Shown: one piece after another, positions 33,436-44,987 of the stretch
Numbering within the stretch: position 1 is the stretch's first letter
How the letters are laid out: each line of letters opens with the position of its first letter
Assembly (NCBI GenBank): GCA_933207985.1
Contig: OW240912.1
Location: 106,596,686 to 106,660,685, forward strand
From: Pelobates cultripes
Taxonomy: Eukaryota > Chordata > Amphibia > Anura > Pelobatidae
DNA: 64,000 nt
Direction: 5' to 3'
The notes under the pieces: generated by a model
Databases searched by the model: none
Told to the model about the DNA's origin: nothing
What the model saw: the letters and a program-made list of their open reading frames with translations, nothing else
Program-made: the position numbers and the translations under genes

Positions 33436-34273
33436 TCACAGCATCCTTGCGATGTTCACCAGCATCTTCCAGTAGAGGAATGTTGTCCTTACTGGACCTG
33501 ACACCTGGCTTATCTTTCTTGAAGCATCTAAGGGCCGGATGTACTCCTCCGCAATGGGAGCATTCGTGCCGGAATCTGCAGGAGCCATACCACCTGCAGT
33601 GGCTGTCATTAAAGAGCCATCAAACTCTTTTTCACTGCCCTGCTGACGCACCACTCTGGGAGCTGGCAGCACCTGGAAAGGGGGCAGGGCAACTCAGCGT
33701 CATCAACAGTAGCCACAAGCTACCATCCTGCACTCACCTAGCCGCCATCTTGTGACAGAACTGCTGGTCATAACGGAACCAGCTTTGCCCCCCAAATTAA
33801 ATCAAAATAGCTGAACAAGGCAGGCGTTCTATCTGTAAAACTACCTCACAGGATACTGGCAAAAACTGAAAACCCCTGCAACCAGTTCCCAAACGTCCGA
33901 GGTAGCTTCTTACCCTTCTCACCATCAGCCATGTCTCCACGTCATGGTCTATGCACAGATTCCTGGTCTGGAGGGACCAAGGGCAGCAGGTCCACATACT
34001 CACCCTGCACAATCTTGTTCCTGACGTTCCTGGGCATGTGCAACCCCACAGCTCACAGCCCGGAAGACTAGGGCGCAAAAACCTCACCGCACGCTCCCTA
34101 TCCTCTGAAACCCGTGCAGCGCCACCCTCACCAGAACCAGTACCATGGGCAAGAGAGTTCACCGCAGGGAGCCTAGCCAGCAAAGCCCTTAATAAAGTGG
34201 CAACCTCCTCCTGCCTCTGCCTAACCTGTCCCAGCTTGTCCCCTAGCAGCCCCTGCAAGCACTTCCCAGGCAC
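33436..34273 (-). pseudogene. Possible gag-like ORF of the Ngaro element
   Basis: Two minus-strand frames (34273-33797 and 33672-33436) lie upstream of the RT remnant in element orientation, with a frame change between them. The first is rich in Leu, Arg and Glu near its start (QRQEEVATLLRALLARL, coiled-coil-like) and later has Cys/Trp clusters. The second is short and Ala/Thr-rich. Position fits ORF1 of a YR retrotransposon. No known domain can be assigned. A Tc1-type element abuts it at about 34290. Confidence 0.4.
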
Positions 34274-34290
34274 TAGCGTAGTACACCCAG

Positions 34291-35534
34291 TTCCAAATTA
34301 GTATGCAAATTATATTTTTCTCATTTACCTAAATAATTGATGTAAATAACAGTCAGCATAATTCTCATGTTATCAACTATTAAGAGTACAATTCAAATTT
34401 TATTGAACAAACCTCCTAATGATAACAGTATTTTTTTAAACATAAAAAACTTACAATGCACTCTTCCAAATTATTACACACAGTAAGTTTCAAAACACTT
34501 TATAGGTTGTAAAGAACTGAAAATTGGCATTTGTTGTGTTTGCAGCATCTTTACTGAAATCAAAAGCTATTTCAATCAAACTTATAACAACATTTTAACT
34601 TTTTAAAAATTTTAACAGGTCACGTTACATTTTAACATAGGATCCCTTATTTGATAGCAGCTTCACAAGTATTGCATCCATTGAACTTGTGAGTTTTTGG
34701 ACAGTTTCTGCTTAAATTTGTTTGCAAGATGTCAGAATAGCCTCTCAGAGATGCTGTTTGGATGTAAACTGCCTCCCACCCTCATAATGCTTTAGGATGC
34801 TCCAAAGGTTCTCAATAGGATTAAGGTCATAGGAGAATGGAGGCCACACCATGACTTTCTCTCCTCTTATCCCTATAGCAGCCATTGATGCAGAGGTATT
34901 CTTTGCAGCATGAGATGGTGCATTGTCATGCATGAAGATGATTTTACTATGGAAAGCATAGTTCTTCCTTCTTTACCAGAGAAGAAGGTGGTCAGTCAGA
35001 AACTCCACATACTTTGCAGAGGTCATCTTTACACCTTCAGGGAACCTAAAGGGGCCGACCAGCTCTCTTCCCATGATTCCGGCCCAAAACATGACTCCAC
35101 CATGGTCTTGCTAACGTCACAGCCCTGTTGGAACAGGGTGGCCGTCCACCAACCATTCACTACTCCATCCATCTGGACCATCCAGGGTTGCAAGACACTC
35201 ATCAGTGAACAGGACTGTTTGAAAATTAGTCTTTATGTATTTTTCTGCCCAATGCAGCCGTTTCTGCTTGTGAGCATTGATAAGTAGTGACCGAATAGAA
35301 GGTTTATGCACAGTTGCAAGACTCTGGAGGACTCTACACCTTGATGTCCGTGGGACTCCAGAGGCACCAGCAGCTTCAAATATCTGTTTGCTGCTATGTA
35401 ATGGTATTTTAGCAGCTGCTCTCTTGATCTGATGCATGGACCTGGTAGAAATCTTCCTCAATGTGCCTTTATCTGCACAAACCCGTCTATGCTCTGAATC
35501 AGCCACAAATCTCTTAATAGTGCGATGATCACGC
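34291..35534 (-). mobile_element. Tc1-type transposon of a second lineage, 5' truncated
   Basis: The 34291 end (CAGTTCCAAATTAGTATGCAAA) and the repeated inner phrase CTTCCAAATTATTACACACAG near 34460 resemble Tc1-type ends with direct repeats. The element lies on the minus strand and its transposase start side is cut at 35534, where a TTAA MITE adjoins. It differs in end sequence and protein from the copies at 15885 and 48921. Confidence 0.7.
34745..35506 (-). pseudogene. Tc1-type transposase, several stops
   Basis: The N-terminal open segment (35506-35117) shows a helix-turn-helix-like portion, then KRLHWAEKYIKTNF and LFTDECLATLDGPDG, with D in TDE the first catalytic residue. In the same frame after several stops, 34933-34745 has HDNAPSHAAKNT (second Asp) and DLNPIENLWSILKHY (Glu). 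The usual WP-SPDLNP reads WPPFSYDLNP. The initiator region is missing because of truncation. Catalytic residues are kept but the frame is broken in the middle (34934-35116). Confidence 0.85.
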
Positions 35535-35900
35535 TTAAAGGACCACTATAGTGCCAGGAAAACATACTCATTTTTTTCTGGCACTATAGTGCCCTGAGGG
35601 TGTCCCCACAGTCCTAACAGTATCTGTGAGTTAAAATGGCCGCCATCCATTGTTCTCACCATGTGCTTCATCCATTGTTCTCACCATGTGCTTCATCCAT
35701 TGTTCTCACCAACAGTATGTCCCCAGATGGTTCTTAAAGGGCCAGCAGCAGCACAACACAAATCCATTATGCCCAAATCATGCCTTTAAAGGGCAGTACA
35801 TCCCAGGGGCCATAGTCACATGGAAGGAGGCTGGCAATCAGTCTTCTCCAATGCCCAGTGGCGAGGTCGGTTTCATCACAATGACTTTGAATTATGTAAT
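35535..35900 (+). mobile_element. TTAA MITE carrying dispersed repeat X, copy 3
   Basis: It starts TTAAAGGACCACTATAGTGCC, and GGCACTATAGTGCC about 40 bp later forms a terminal hairpin like the one at 18147. The body contains the X block (GGTTCTTAAAGGGCCAGCAGC, GGGGCCATAGTCACATGG, GGAGGCTGGCAATCAG). At 35645-35711 a 25-bp unit CATCCATTGTTCTCACCATGTGCTT is repeated nearly three times; the inverted copy at 13.8 kb has two. The right end is not resolved. Confidence 0.6.
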
Positions 35901-36239
35901 ATTTTATAGACACACACACCACCTCTTTCCATCTGTCCCCATTAGTTCTTTAGGTATCTTCAAAGAGTAAAAAAAAAATCTATTATCTAAACTAAGCAAT
36001 GGCAAAGAAAGTTATGGAATATATCTATATCTGTTTACATTTCCCTATCCATATATTTGTTGGAAAAATATTATTGCTATGCTCAACGTTATGTGTATAT
36101 CTACTACTTTTTCTCCTTTCTTCTTATTTAGTTCTTACTTAATTTTATAAGGGATTAAGTTGTAATTCACTGTTAGCATGATAAATGTATGTTTAGATGT
36201 AGTTTTTATAAGGTATTTGTTGCATTGGTCAATAAGTAT

Positions 36240-36640
36240 TTAACACACCATTTGGACCTGTATATGAACTATGCAAATTTGGACTACTGTTTAATCCAAT
36301 CATTGCTCCGTAAAGGCGCAAGTATTAGCCATTAAATACCCATAACCAACATGGTGGAGTCATCACATTGTTGTCCTGAGGAAGCCAATAGGCGAAACGC
36401 ATAGACGCAGTGATGTAGCAATGCAAGCTACCTAGTGGTGCAACAGGGTGGGCGGTAATGGTGACGTCTTTGGAGTCCCGCGATTCTTAATTTTGCCACA
36501 GCTCCTGAACAAAGAGCGTCCTAAGAAAAGAGTATGGAGCACCATAGAAACCAGCCAGGAGGTCTGGTAATCAGCTCTCCGTGGAGGAGTCAAGACTTCT
36601 GGATGGAGAAAAAGACAGCACACAGAGTTCTATTGGGAAC
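36240..36640. repeat. Retroposon-like repeat with CTGAGGAAG...CGAAACGC box
   Basis: TTGTCCTGAGGAAGCC and GGCGAAACGCATAG occur 10 bp apart near 36375, a phrase common in amphibian and fish dispersed repeats. A related GCTCGAAACG box is at 6573. The family is not identified. The small frames here have no domain. Confidence 0.4.
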
Positions 36641-36750
36641 AACTGCATATACTTACCTTTTTTTTATCTTGTAAGAGGCTTTATGAATCATTAATTTAAG
36701 CAGTGTTTATTATTGTGATTTTTTTTTATTATCGACTGTTTTATCTAGCC

Positions 36751-37832
36751 CAGGGGTAGTCAATCTTTTAATACCTACCACCCAGTTTTGTATCTTTGTT
36801 GATGTTAAATTTCCTTACCACCCACCAGTGCCACAGTAACTAATTTTATAGTGCAAGTGCGATTTTTGTAAAAAAAATTTTTAGAAAGGAGTTTTTTTTT
36901 AATATGTACTTAAATTTATATATTTCTTTTTCTTTTTTTCTATTTTCTTTTCTACTTTTTTCTGTGTGTGTGTGTGTGTATGTGTGAGTGGTGCCGTATG
37001 TTGGTGAGGGGTGCTGTATGTTGGTGAGGGGTGCAATGTGTGGCTGAGGGGTGCAGTGTGTGGCAGAGGGCTGCAGTGTGTGGCTGAGGGGTGCAGTGTG
37101 TGTGTGAAGGGTGCTGTGTGTGTGTGAAGGGAGCAGTGTGTGTGTGAAGGGTGCAGTGTGTGTGTGAAGGGTGCAGTGTGTGAAGGGTGAGTGTGTGTAT
37201 GAGAGGTGCAGTGTGTGTGAGTGGGCAGTGTGTGTGAAGGGGCAGTGTGTGAAGGGTGCTGTGTGTGTGGGGGGGGTCAGTGTGTGTGAGGGGGCAGTGT
37301 GTTTGAAGGGTGGCAGTTTTTTAGGGGGCAGTGTGTGTGAGGGGGACAGTGTGTGTGTGTGTGTGTGTGTGAGGGGGCAGTGTGTGAAGGATCCATAGGG
37401 TCTATGCTGTGTGTAGGTGGGTGAGATGTGAATATCTATCTTAATGTCTCCCCCTCCCTCCTTCTTACCTTTTACCAGGGAGGGGGAACATTAAGCCTTG
37501 GATGCCCAGTGGTGGCATGTTCACTTTAGCCTGCAGCTCTTCTGGCTGCAGGCTGACTATCCTGTCATCTTGCGAGTACAGCACTGTATCAGAGCATTGC
37601 CATGGTAACACCCGACAATGCTTTGACCAGCCTGATTGCGGGAGGAACACAGAGCCTCTCAGGTCCTTCCCTCCCTCTGCGGCAACTAAGTGCCAGTGAG
37701 CCGGAGAGGGATCTCCCCTGCCGGCCTTGGTACACGGCCATCACAGAGCATTTTCTGCAGAAACCACCACCGCCCACCTGAAATCCCAAATTGCCCACTA
37801 GTGGGCAGTAGTGACCAGGTTGACTACCCATG
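36751..37832. mobile_element. Non-autonomous hAT-type element, TSD ATCTAGCC
   Basis: Ends CAGGGGTAGTCAA and (reverse) CATGGGTAGTCAA are inverted repeats. The 8-bp duplication ATCTAGCC is exact at 36743-36750 and 37833-37840. Eight-bp duplications with CAGGG-type ends are typical of hAT transposons. No transposase is present. The interior holds a GT-rich minisatellite and a GC-richer 3' part. Confidence 0.9.
36965..37395. repeat. GTG-rich minisatellite inside the hAT element
   Basis: Units of about 18-22 bp of the form GTGTGTGTGAAGGGTGCA alternate with GT microsatellite runs and TGGTGAGGGGTGC variants. The Val/Cys/Gly-rich frame at 37171-37398 is a product of this repeat and not a gene. Confidence 0.85.
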
Positions 37833-38831
37833 ATCTAGCCCATAGTATTGTTAATAAATTAATTTTAGCAAAGACATTTATTATTAATTTATTGTGATAT
37901 CTACTTCACTGTGAATCTATTGAGATTGACACTCAACTTTTGCAGTACTTTACTATAACATGCTTTTATTTTTTTGTATGTGACTCTGAGCCTTCATTTA
38001 GAAGAGATCTTTTGACAGAAATATGATCATTTTAGGAGCTACATCAGCATAAGTAGAAATATCTCAGATGAAGATGTCCTGGTTAAAACCCATAACCAAA
38101 TAGAAGCCACAGGAAAGTTGCGGAGCATTTTCCAAATTAAGTAAATTGTTTTCCCAGAGTATATCTTAGAAACTAGAGGTATCATAACACAGCTCACCGT
38201 TAGCTCATCAGGCCTCTCTCTGTTTGAAGGAGATAATGTGAATATCTGTGCTGTTTGTGTGGAATAAAAAAGTGTAGAGCAAGCCCCTTGTACTGGGTCA
38301 CTGGGAGAGCTTATGCACATCACATTAACCCCTTCAGAACCGGACTGTTTTGGCCATGTTGTACGTTAAGGACTGGGGCTGTTTTAACATTTTTGTGGTG
38401 TTTGTGTTTAGCTCTCTCATTTACTGTTCTGATACAAGTTATATATTGTTTTTTCGGGACAAAAAGGGCTTTGTTTACATACCATTATTTGTATCATGTC
38501 ATATAATTTACTTTTAAAAAAAAAAATATGGTGAAAAAGTTGAAAAAACAAACATGTTTTTACTTTTGCTTGAAAAATCTTTTACTTACCTACGAAAGCT
38601 AATGAAAATAACTGCTATAGATTAAAAATTTTGTCCTGAGTTTAAAAACACCCATCGTTTACGTGCTTTTTTGCTTTTTTTTTGCACGTTATACGGCTAT
38701 AAGTACAAGTAGGAAATTGCTGTTTCAAAATATATATTTTTAAAATGTATCAATAGTGACATTGTAACACTGTTATCTGTTATAAATCTCTGAATCACAT
38801 CTCACATGTACATTTTTTTTTTTTTTAAAGT

Positions 38832-39039
38832 AGACAACCCAGGGTATTCAATATGAGGTATGTCCAGTCTTTTTTAGTAGCCACTTAGTCACAAACACTG
38901 GCCAAAGTTAGCATTTATATTTGCTTGTGTGTTAAAAATGCAAAAAACAATTATGAACGCTAACTTTGGCCAGTGTTTGTGACAAGGTGGCTACTAAAAA
39001 AGACTGAGCATATCCCATTTGCAATACCTTGGGTTGTCT
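38832..39039. repeat. Palindrome 1: about 81-bp arms, 46-base loop
   Basis: Arm 38832-38912 (starting AGACAACCCAGGGTATT, ending CACTGGCCAAAGTTAGC) is complementary with a few mismatches to 38959-39039 (GCTAACTTTGGCCAGTG to GGGTTGTCT). The loop contains a TTAAAAATGCAAAAAAC phrase that recurs in the loop of palindrome 2. Confidence 0.9.
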
Positions 39040-39185
39040 TCTTTTGCAAATGGTATGCCATCATGGGGGTAATTCTCATTCCTGGGCTAACATACGCTCT
39101 CAAAGGCAACATAACCAACCTGGCAATTTTCAATGTAAAAATATTTGACCCTTATATTTGACCCTGTAACTTTCAAAGACACTAT

Positions 39186-39436
39186 AAAACCTGTACATGG
39201 GGGGTACTGTTATTCTCGGGAGAATTTGCTGAACACAAATATTAGTGTTTCAAAACAGTAAAATGTATCACAACAATTATATCATCAGTGAAAGTGCTGT
39301 TTGTGTGTGAAAAATGCAAAAAAAGTCACTTTCACTGACAATATCATTGCTGTGATATGTTTACTGTTTTGAAACACTAATATTTGTGTTCAGCGAAGTC
39401 TCCCGAGTAAACCAGTACCCCCCATGTACAGGTTTT
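39186..39436. repeat. Palindrome 2: about 110-bp arms, 30-base loop
   Basis: Arm 39186-39296 (AAAACCTGTACATGGGG to ATCAGTGAAAGTG) pairs with 39327-39436 (CACTTTCACTGAC to CCCCATGTACAGGTTTT) with few mismatches. The loop GTGTGTGAAAAATGCAAAAAAAG resembles that of palindrome 1. Confidence 0.9.
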
Positions 39437-39589
39437 AGGGTGACATACAAAGTTACAGGCTTAAATACAGTGCTAGCAAATTAAATTCCCTGGACTTTCG
39501 GCCTGGGTTGTCTTGCAGGTCCCTCAAATTGCAATCAATAAAATTACTTAATTATGTTAAAATATTACATAAATACGCACGTAGAATTT

Positions 39590-39758
39590 AAATATATATG
39601 CATATTTATATATTTGAAGTCTACGTGTATATTTATGAAATCATTTATGTTATTTTGTACATGGATATATATATATATATATTTTTTTATTTTTTTATTA
39701 TTTAGATTTATTTATATATACATAGATGTATATATAATTTCATTCTAAGTGTATTTTG

Positions 39759-39797
<39 letters not shown>

Positions 39798-39914
39798 TCA
39801 AAATACAGTTAAAATAACATTTCTATAAAATTTATTATATATATATAATTTTTTTAATTTTTAAATGATTTTTACGTTTTTTTAATTTATTTTAATCTAC
39901 TTATTATTTGTATT

Positions 39915-39967
<53 letters not shown>

Positions 39968-40128
39968 ATACAATATATAGTTATTATATATATATATATA
40001 TATATATACGTGTGTAATTTAATCGTAAGTGTATTTTTATATTAATATAAAAATACACTTAGTATGACATTATATATATATAAGAGCTATAGACATATAT
40101 TATATACATATAATATATGTCTATATCA

Positions 40129-40170
<42 letters not shown>

Positions 40171-40175
40171 TAATT
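39590..40175. repeat. AT microsatellites with embedded short hairpins
   Basis: Long (TA)n tracts lie at about 39765-39793, 39920-39970, 39987-40009 and 40132-40162. Between them GTAAGTGTATTTTGATAT/ATATCAAAATAC and GTGTATTTTTATATT/AATATAAAAATACAC form inverted repeats. The reading frames here are low complexity. Confidence 0.85.
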
Positions 40176-40963
40176 ATATTTTTATTAACAAGCAGATACA
40201 TGGACAGCTGTCAGGTAGTCTCCCCACACCGGGAGCAATGGCGATCGCCGCCGGGGGAACGACGGCGATCGGCTAAGTACATAATGCCGTTATGACGGTT
40301 CAGGACCGTCACTGGTCCTATGGGGATTTTTCCAATGACGGTCCTGAAATGGCCAAGGTCATGAAGGGGTTAATCACAACAGTAGTAGATGGACTAGGCA
40401 AGATTTCACTTAGCAAAGTAGGTCTTGTCTTCAAAGTCTCAGGAGTACTGATCTGCCAGTCTTGCTCTACTGATGTCATACAGACAGACACTCTGTAAAT
40501 TATCACAGTGTTCTAAAAATCTATTTATTTAAAATTACAATTTTAAATACAAAAGTGAATATAGTGCAAAGACCCGATAAAATACCCTCTATTTCAATAC
40601 ATATAAAATTAAGCTGTGCTATGCCTTGAAATACACAATAAACATTTAATATAGTGAGTAAAACTAATATATAAATTGATTAATACATTTATCTCAATAG
40701 CAAAAAAAAGAATTTTTAAAAAGTGCAAATGTCTGTGTATACATATACAAATCATTTTGTTGATAAACCCCTATATGCTTTTTCAGGATATTAACTCTAG
40801 ACTGACTTGATACAGGCTAAGTGCATTCCACTCTAGTAAACCTGTTTTGTTGTTTCAAAGAAAAGTGAATACTTTTCCATTACACTCCCATACATAGAGA
40901 ACCGGACCATTTAGAGGTTTTATATTGAATTTAGGATAGATAATCTGTAAGAATATATTAATT

Positions 40964-42770
40964 GAGGGTCGGAGCTTGACCGCCGAGCCGTGCAGTCGCA
41001 TCTACCACGAGCTCCGATCCGGTGGGCAGAACCCGGGGTACAAGCGACGGCTAACAAGCCCACAAGCATCGGAGGGTGCACTACCCATGTTGGGGGTGCC
41101 CCACTGAGTAAACAGACACCACCCCGGTGCCTGTCGACGCCGGGAAAGCGGAGTTCCACATGCGGCCTACTGGGGCTGAAGCAGGGGGGAGGCGGCCGCT
41201 CCCCTCGGCGCAAGAAGCCACAAGCTACTACACCTCAGCATACCCACCCCCATGGACCGGTGGGGGACATCCCGGTCTCCGAAGCACATACGGACCAGCA
41301 TGGAACAAGACCACACCAACCACAACAAATGGTGGGGCAACAGACCGAAGAGGTACAGCCAAGATGGCCGACCAACCTGAGCCAAGCAGGCGGAGCACCT
41401 GCACAAGGGCACATATGTCCCCTATGACAATGTTTGACCGGACCTGCGCTGGTCTCAGGGCAGCACTGCGAAACCGGGGAGCAACTCACCGCCAAGCTGA
41501 CCGGGAGGTGGCCTCATGGTTGCGACCAACAGCGCGACGCAGGCACTTCATACAGGTACCCCAAGCATCCAAGATGGCCATCAGGCAAAATCGATACCGA
41601 AGGGCATCGAGACGGGACCCAGCACCAGGCCTCTCGGACACGCGCTCTCACCCACCCACAAGCAAAGCCGAGATCTCCAATCCAACAACGACGCACACTA
41701 CTAAAATACCTGACCTAAATCCCGGCTACCAGTACAGCACCAAGCGCCACTCCTCAACCAATACTGCAACACAAGTGAAGGGGAACTTGCACACCATGAA
41801 GAGATGTCCGGGAGCTCAACCCCGAAAGGGAGACATCAGACCCTGCGACCGCTATGACAAGAAGAAAAGCAACAGCCTGCTGAGCCTACCAACGCTGGGC
41901 ATAGGATGAAGTGCCTACCACACTGCTTCACACGGGTGAATGGACTGTTTAGAGCACACGATCCAGCTGAGTACCTGGACCCTGAAGCATAACTCAAGCC
42001 ACAAATGGACTATGCTCATACGTCCTCATGTAAACTTGCTAATCTATATACTCAGACAACCTAGCCTGTAGCACTAGCGAGACTGCCACGTTTAGACTAA
42101 GCTTGTTCAAAAGCTTTATAATGCTCAACCTGCATGGCTAATGTTGCAAGGTTATCTTCTTTATTCCTCTCTGACACCAGCTGAAGTTTACATACTCTTG
42201 CTAGCCTAAGTTTTCTCTGTCCTTTTTCATTATTTAATTTCACATTATTTTAGCTGGCATTAAGTTTCCCATGCCTGCATCATTATAACTAAGCTGTATC
42301 CTTTCTATCGCCCAGCTGGCAGCCATAGCATACATGTAAAAAGGCCTCATATGTTACTAAGCCTACCTACGCTGCAGCAAGCATGTGTACTTATATAGAA
42401 TATTAGACAATGACTACCCTAGGCTTAACCAAAATGTTTAACGCTCTTTATGTCCACTTGCAATTAGGGCACAGCAGGTTGGCATGTTACTACATACTCA
42501 GCAGTGAAATAGTCTAACCGCACTAGCTTGATCTACGAATTAGCAATTTGATACAAAGTTTATTGTACTGTTACAAGCGTTGCCTCAGTATTGTTTATTG
42601 TTTATAGTTACATAAGTGAGAATCTTAATAACTTAAAAAATGTGCCTGACTAACGTATGTCACGACTTGTATTACAAATGTTTTCCAACTTACCCTGATA
42701 TCGCTGTTGTGGCGCACCAGGGCTACCTGTTACTTTTATGCACAAAAAAAAAAAAGAAGAATAAAAAAAA
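40964..42770 (+). mobile_element. L1-type retroposon with internal deletion, 15-bp TSD
   Basis: AAGAATATATTAATT at 40949-40963 recurs at 42771-42785 after an A-rich tail, a classic target-primed duplication. The GC-rich 5' start (GTCGGAGCTTGACCGCCGAGCC) is similar to that at 42841. The 3' end has CGCTGTTGTGGCGCACCAGGGC and a TTATGCACAAAAAA tail, as in L1-type elements. No endonuclease or RT is present, so most of ORF2 is missing. A 260-codon frame at 41127-41909 has no domain I recognise; it may be 5' UTR or an ORF1 remnant. Confidence 0.75.
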
Positions 42771-42840
42771 AAGAATATATTAATTATATATAAGTTGTAT
42801 TTGTGCTTTATGGGGGTTTTTTCATAAAAAAAAAATGAAA

Positions 42841-44012
42841 AGGGGCGGAGCGGGGCCTGACCGCTGAGCCGAGTGGAAGCATGCTGTCGCAGCTCCTGCT
42901 ATAAGTCACAAAAAACAGCTGACACCAGCAACAAAACAATTCCAAAACCACACAGAAAAGCTACCAGGGGAGAGGTGACACTATGGTGCACAGAATGGTA
43001 CCACACAAGCGACTTTTCATTAAAAATTCTCATGTCACCCTCCAGATGGCCACTCCCCCGCTGACACACATGGCTCGAAACTTGACACACGGCCCTCGTT
43101 CCCCTCCCTTTGGACCGGGGGGGGTCATCTGGTCCACCCTAAGGAGACTCACCTGCGACCTGGAGGGGCCCGAACAGAGTGCCAGCACTGCTTCTATAAT
43201 GGTGGAGGCAGTGTGCTCCCTAAGTCCTGGAGGTGAAGAGTCCAATCTAGAGTTCTGGCTGGCCAGATTTTCCAAGCATTCTGGGTGAGGTTAGAAGCAC
43301 GCCTACACCCCATAGCTCCAGAGAGCAAGCCTGAAGTCTCTCCACAAAGTCCCCCTCATAAGGCTGACCAGAAGACCGCTTACTTACCTCCAACACCAAC
43401 CCGCATGGGAAGATGGAGCAGGTGGGAGCCCGCCATGAAGGTGGCAAATAGGGGTCTCTCAGAAGGCAACAAGTGCCTGAAGCCAAGTCCCGGGATTCTG
43501 CAAGCACCTATGCTGACACACACAAACCCCCACTACCTCCGACCCAGAAACAAGAGTCTGTCTATAAGTGAACTGGCTAGCCCACGCTGCAGACCATCAG
43601 TACAGGACTGTGCTTTGCCCATACAAGGAGTGGGTTGATCAGGATGATAGGAGTGAGTCTAACCCTTGCACTGCACCACTTCATAACCTACTTTGCAAAT
43701 ACTGCTTAATCCTCCTTACATATAGCTAGTGGGGGGTCTCCTGGGGACTTTACTTCTTAGCAACAAGACCTAGCCTGATTTATACATGTTTTATTTAACT
43801 TAACTTAACTTTGAACCGTAAACATGTCTCTCTACTCTTGACTACCCGTCTACTCACTACCAATACATGTCAGTTACGTTAAGCTTGTTCACATAACACA
43901 AAATTTGCAATTATTCATGCCACTGTTTAGCCTGTATGTTTCTGTGTACGCTGTTGTGGCGTATTGACGATGATCTGTACTCACCTGCACAACAAAAATT
44001 TAAAATAAAAAA
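42841..44012 (+). mobile_element. Second L1-type deleted retroposon
   Basis: It starts GGGGCGGAGCGGGGCCTGAC with GCTGAGCCGAG, matching the start of the element at 40964, and ends with CGCTGTTGTGGCG and an A-rich tail near 44012. Both elements share GTTTAG/GTTACG-CTAAGCTTGTTCA in the 3' part. The interior has no RT. A target duplication is hard to call because both flanks are A-rich. The frames at 42873-43638 show no domain. Confidence 0.6.
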
Positions 44013-44205
44013 AACAACTTAATCTTCATTATTGAAGGACAACAATGTGAATTAATGAAACATAAAGCAAGAAAATAATTTAATACAAAAGCAGTAAAGA
44101 CTGTTTTATTTTGTGTATATTAATTGAAGTATAAATGTATGTTTTGGAAAAAAAGTAGCACTTGAAATAACAGATGTGTACAATATTAAAACAACTGTGC
44201 AATTG

Positions 44206-44686
44206 TTAAATCGACACTGTCATCCTGCCCACTGCTACCAAATGAGTATTTCATAAAGACAGAATCTTCATGAAATACTCATATTGTCTGTGTTGGAATT
44301 TTTAGAACCTTCCAATCGGATCAAAAGGTATACAAAAACAGTAGGTACTACTTTGTCTCTGTATTTTTCCTACACCTGACAATCTCACCTTACAAATATA
44401 TTAGTTGTGTCTATTAAGAGCCTCACAGTCTGGCAGGATCCTTCATAGACCTCAGTGCTGTACTCTCAGGCATGTGCAAGAGTACAGAAGTGATGTCAGC
44501 TCCTGGTGCTTCACAAGAGAACTGGCTAGAAGTAGATGGCAGCACCCACAAGGGACAGGTTCAGGTAAGTAAAGCTCGCCTTTCTTTGCCCCTCCCCTGG
44601 GCAGCCGGGCCACCAGTGGCAATGTCACTGCTGGGGGGTCTTTGCAAATTATGCTAAGTCCCCAGATGGTGACAGTGCCCCTTTAA
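44206..44686. mobile_element. TTAA MITE, 481 bp, CACTGTCA ends
   Basis: TTAAATCGACACTGTCATC at the left and, in reverse, TTAAAGGGGCACTGTCACC at the right are inverted repeats abutting TTAA at 44206 and 44683. An inner hairpin TGAGTATTTCAT/ATGAAATACTCA lies at about 44242-44282. The 61-codon frame at 44472 is not convincing as a gene. Confidence 0.7.
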
Positions 44687-44987
44687 AGTCCATGGACTCT
44701 GATGTCAAGCAAGCACTTGATTACTCTTACTCAGAAAATAAAAGCAAAGCTACACTGAAGGTGATGTGTTCCAAAATTCAGGATTATGGATAGGTCTGAA
44801 AATAATAAGGTCCTAGCTCTGGGTAGAAAGAGATCTATGGAAATCTGAGAATGATCCCACAGAAGGTCCTTGGTTTTAACCAGATATTTACAAGACAGCA
44901 CAAAATGTAGTTATCTTGACTCTAGAAAGATGAACACTGTTGTAGAGGATTTTGAAAGACCTGTCAAAATCTTGGAGTGCATTAGAG

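Larger units (their letters stand above)
38325..40373. mobile_element. TTAA-bounded non-autonomous transposon with giant palindromes
   Basis: TTAACCCCTTCA at the left and TGAAGGGGTTAA at the right form a perfect 12-bp terminal inverted repeat, with looser similarity further in (GGACTGTTTTGGCCA / TGGCCAAGGTCATG). TTAA at both ends suggests piggyBac- or Kolobok-type integration. The interior has two palindromes of about 208 and 251 bp, an AT-repeat zone and a GC-rich right part (GGCGATCGCCGCCGGGGGAACG). No transposase frame is present. Confidence 0.75.

Noticed and set aside
36370..36410. Hammerhead-ribozyme-like core CTGAGGA ... GGCGAAACGC
   Set aside because: The core bases and a short stem II are present, but there is an extra A after the core and I found no matching stem III partner with a U-H cleavage site upstream, so the fold is incomplete.
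37171..37398. Cys/Val/Gly-rich 75-codon frame resembling a small secreted peptide
   Set aside because: It is a direct translation of the GTG-rich minisatellite within a hAT element.
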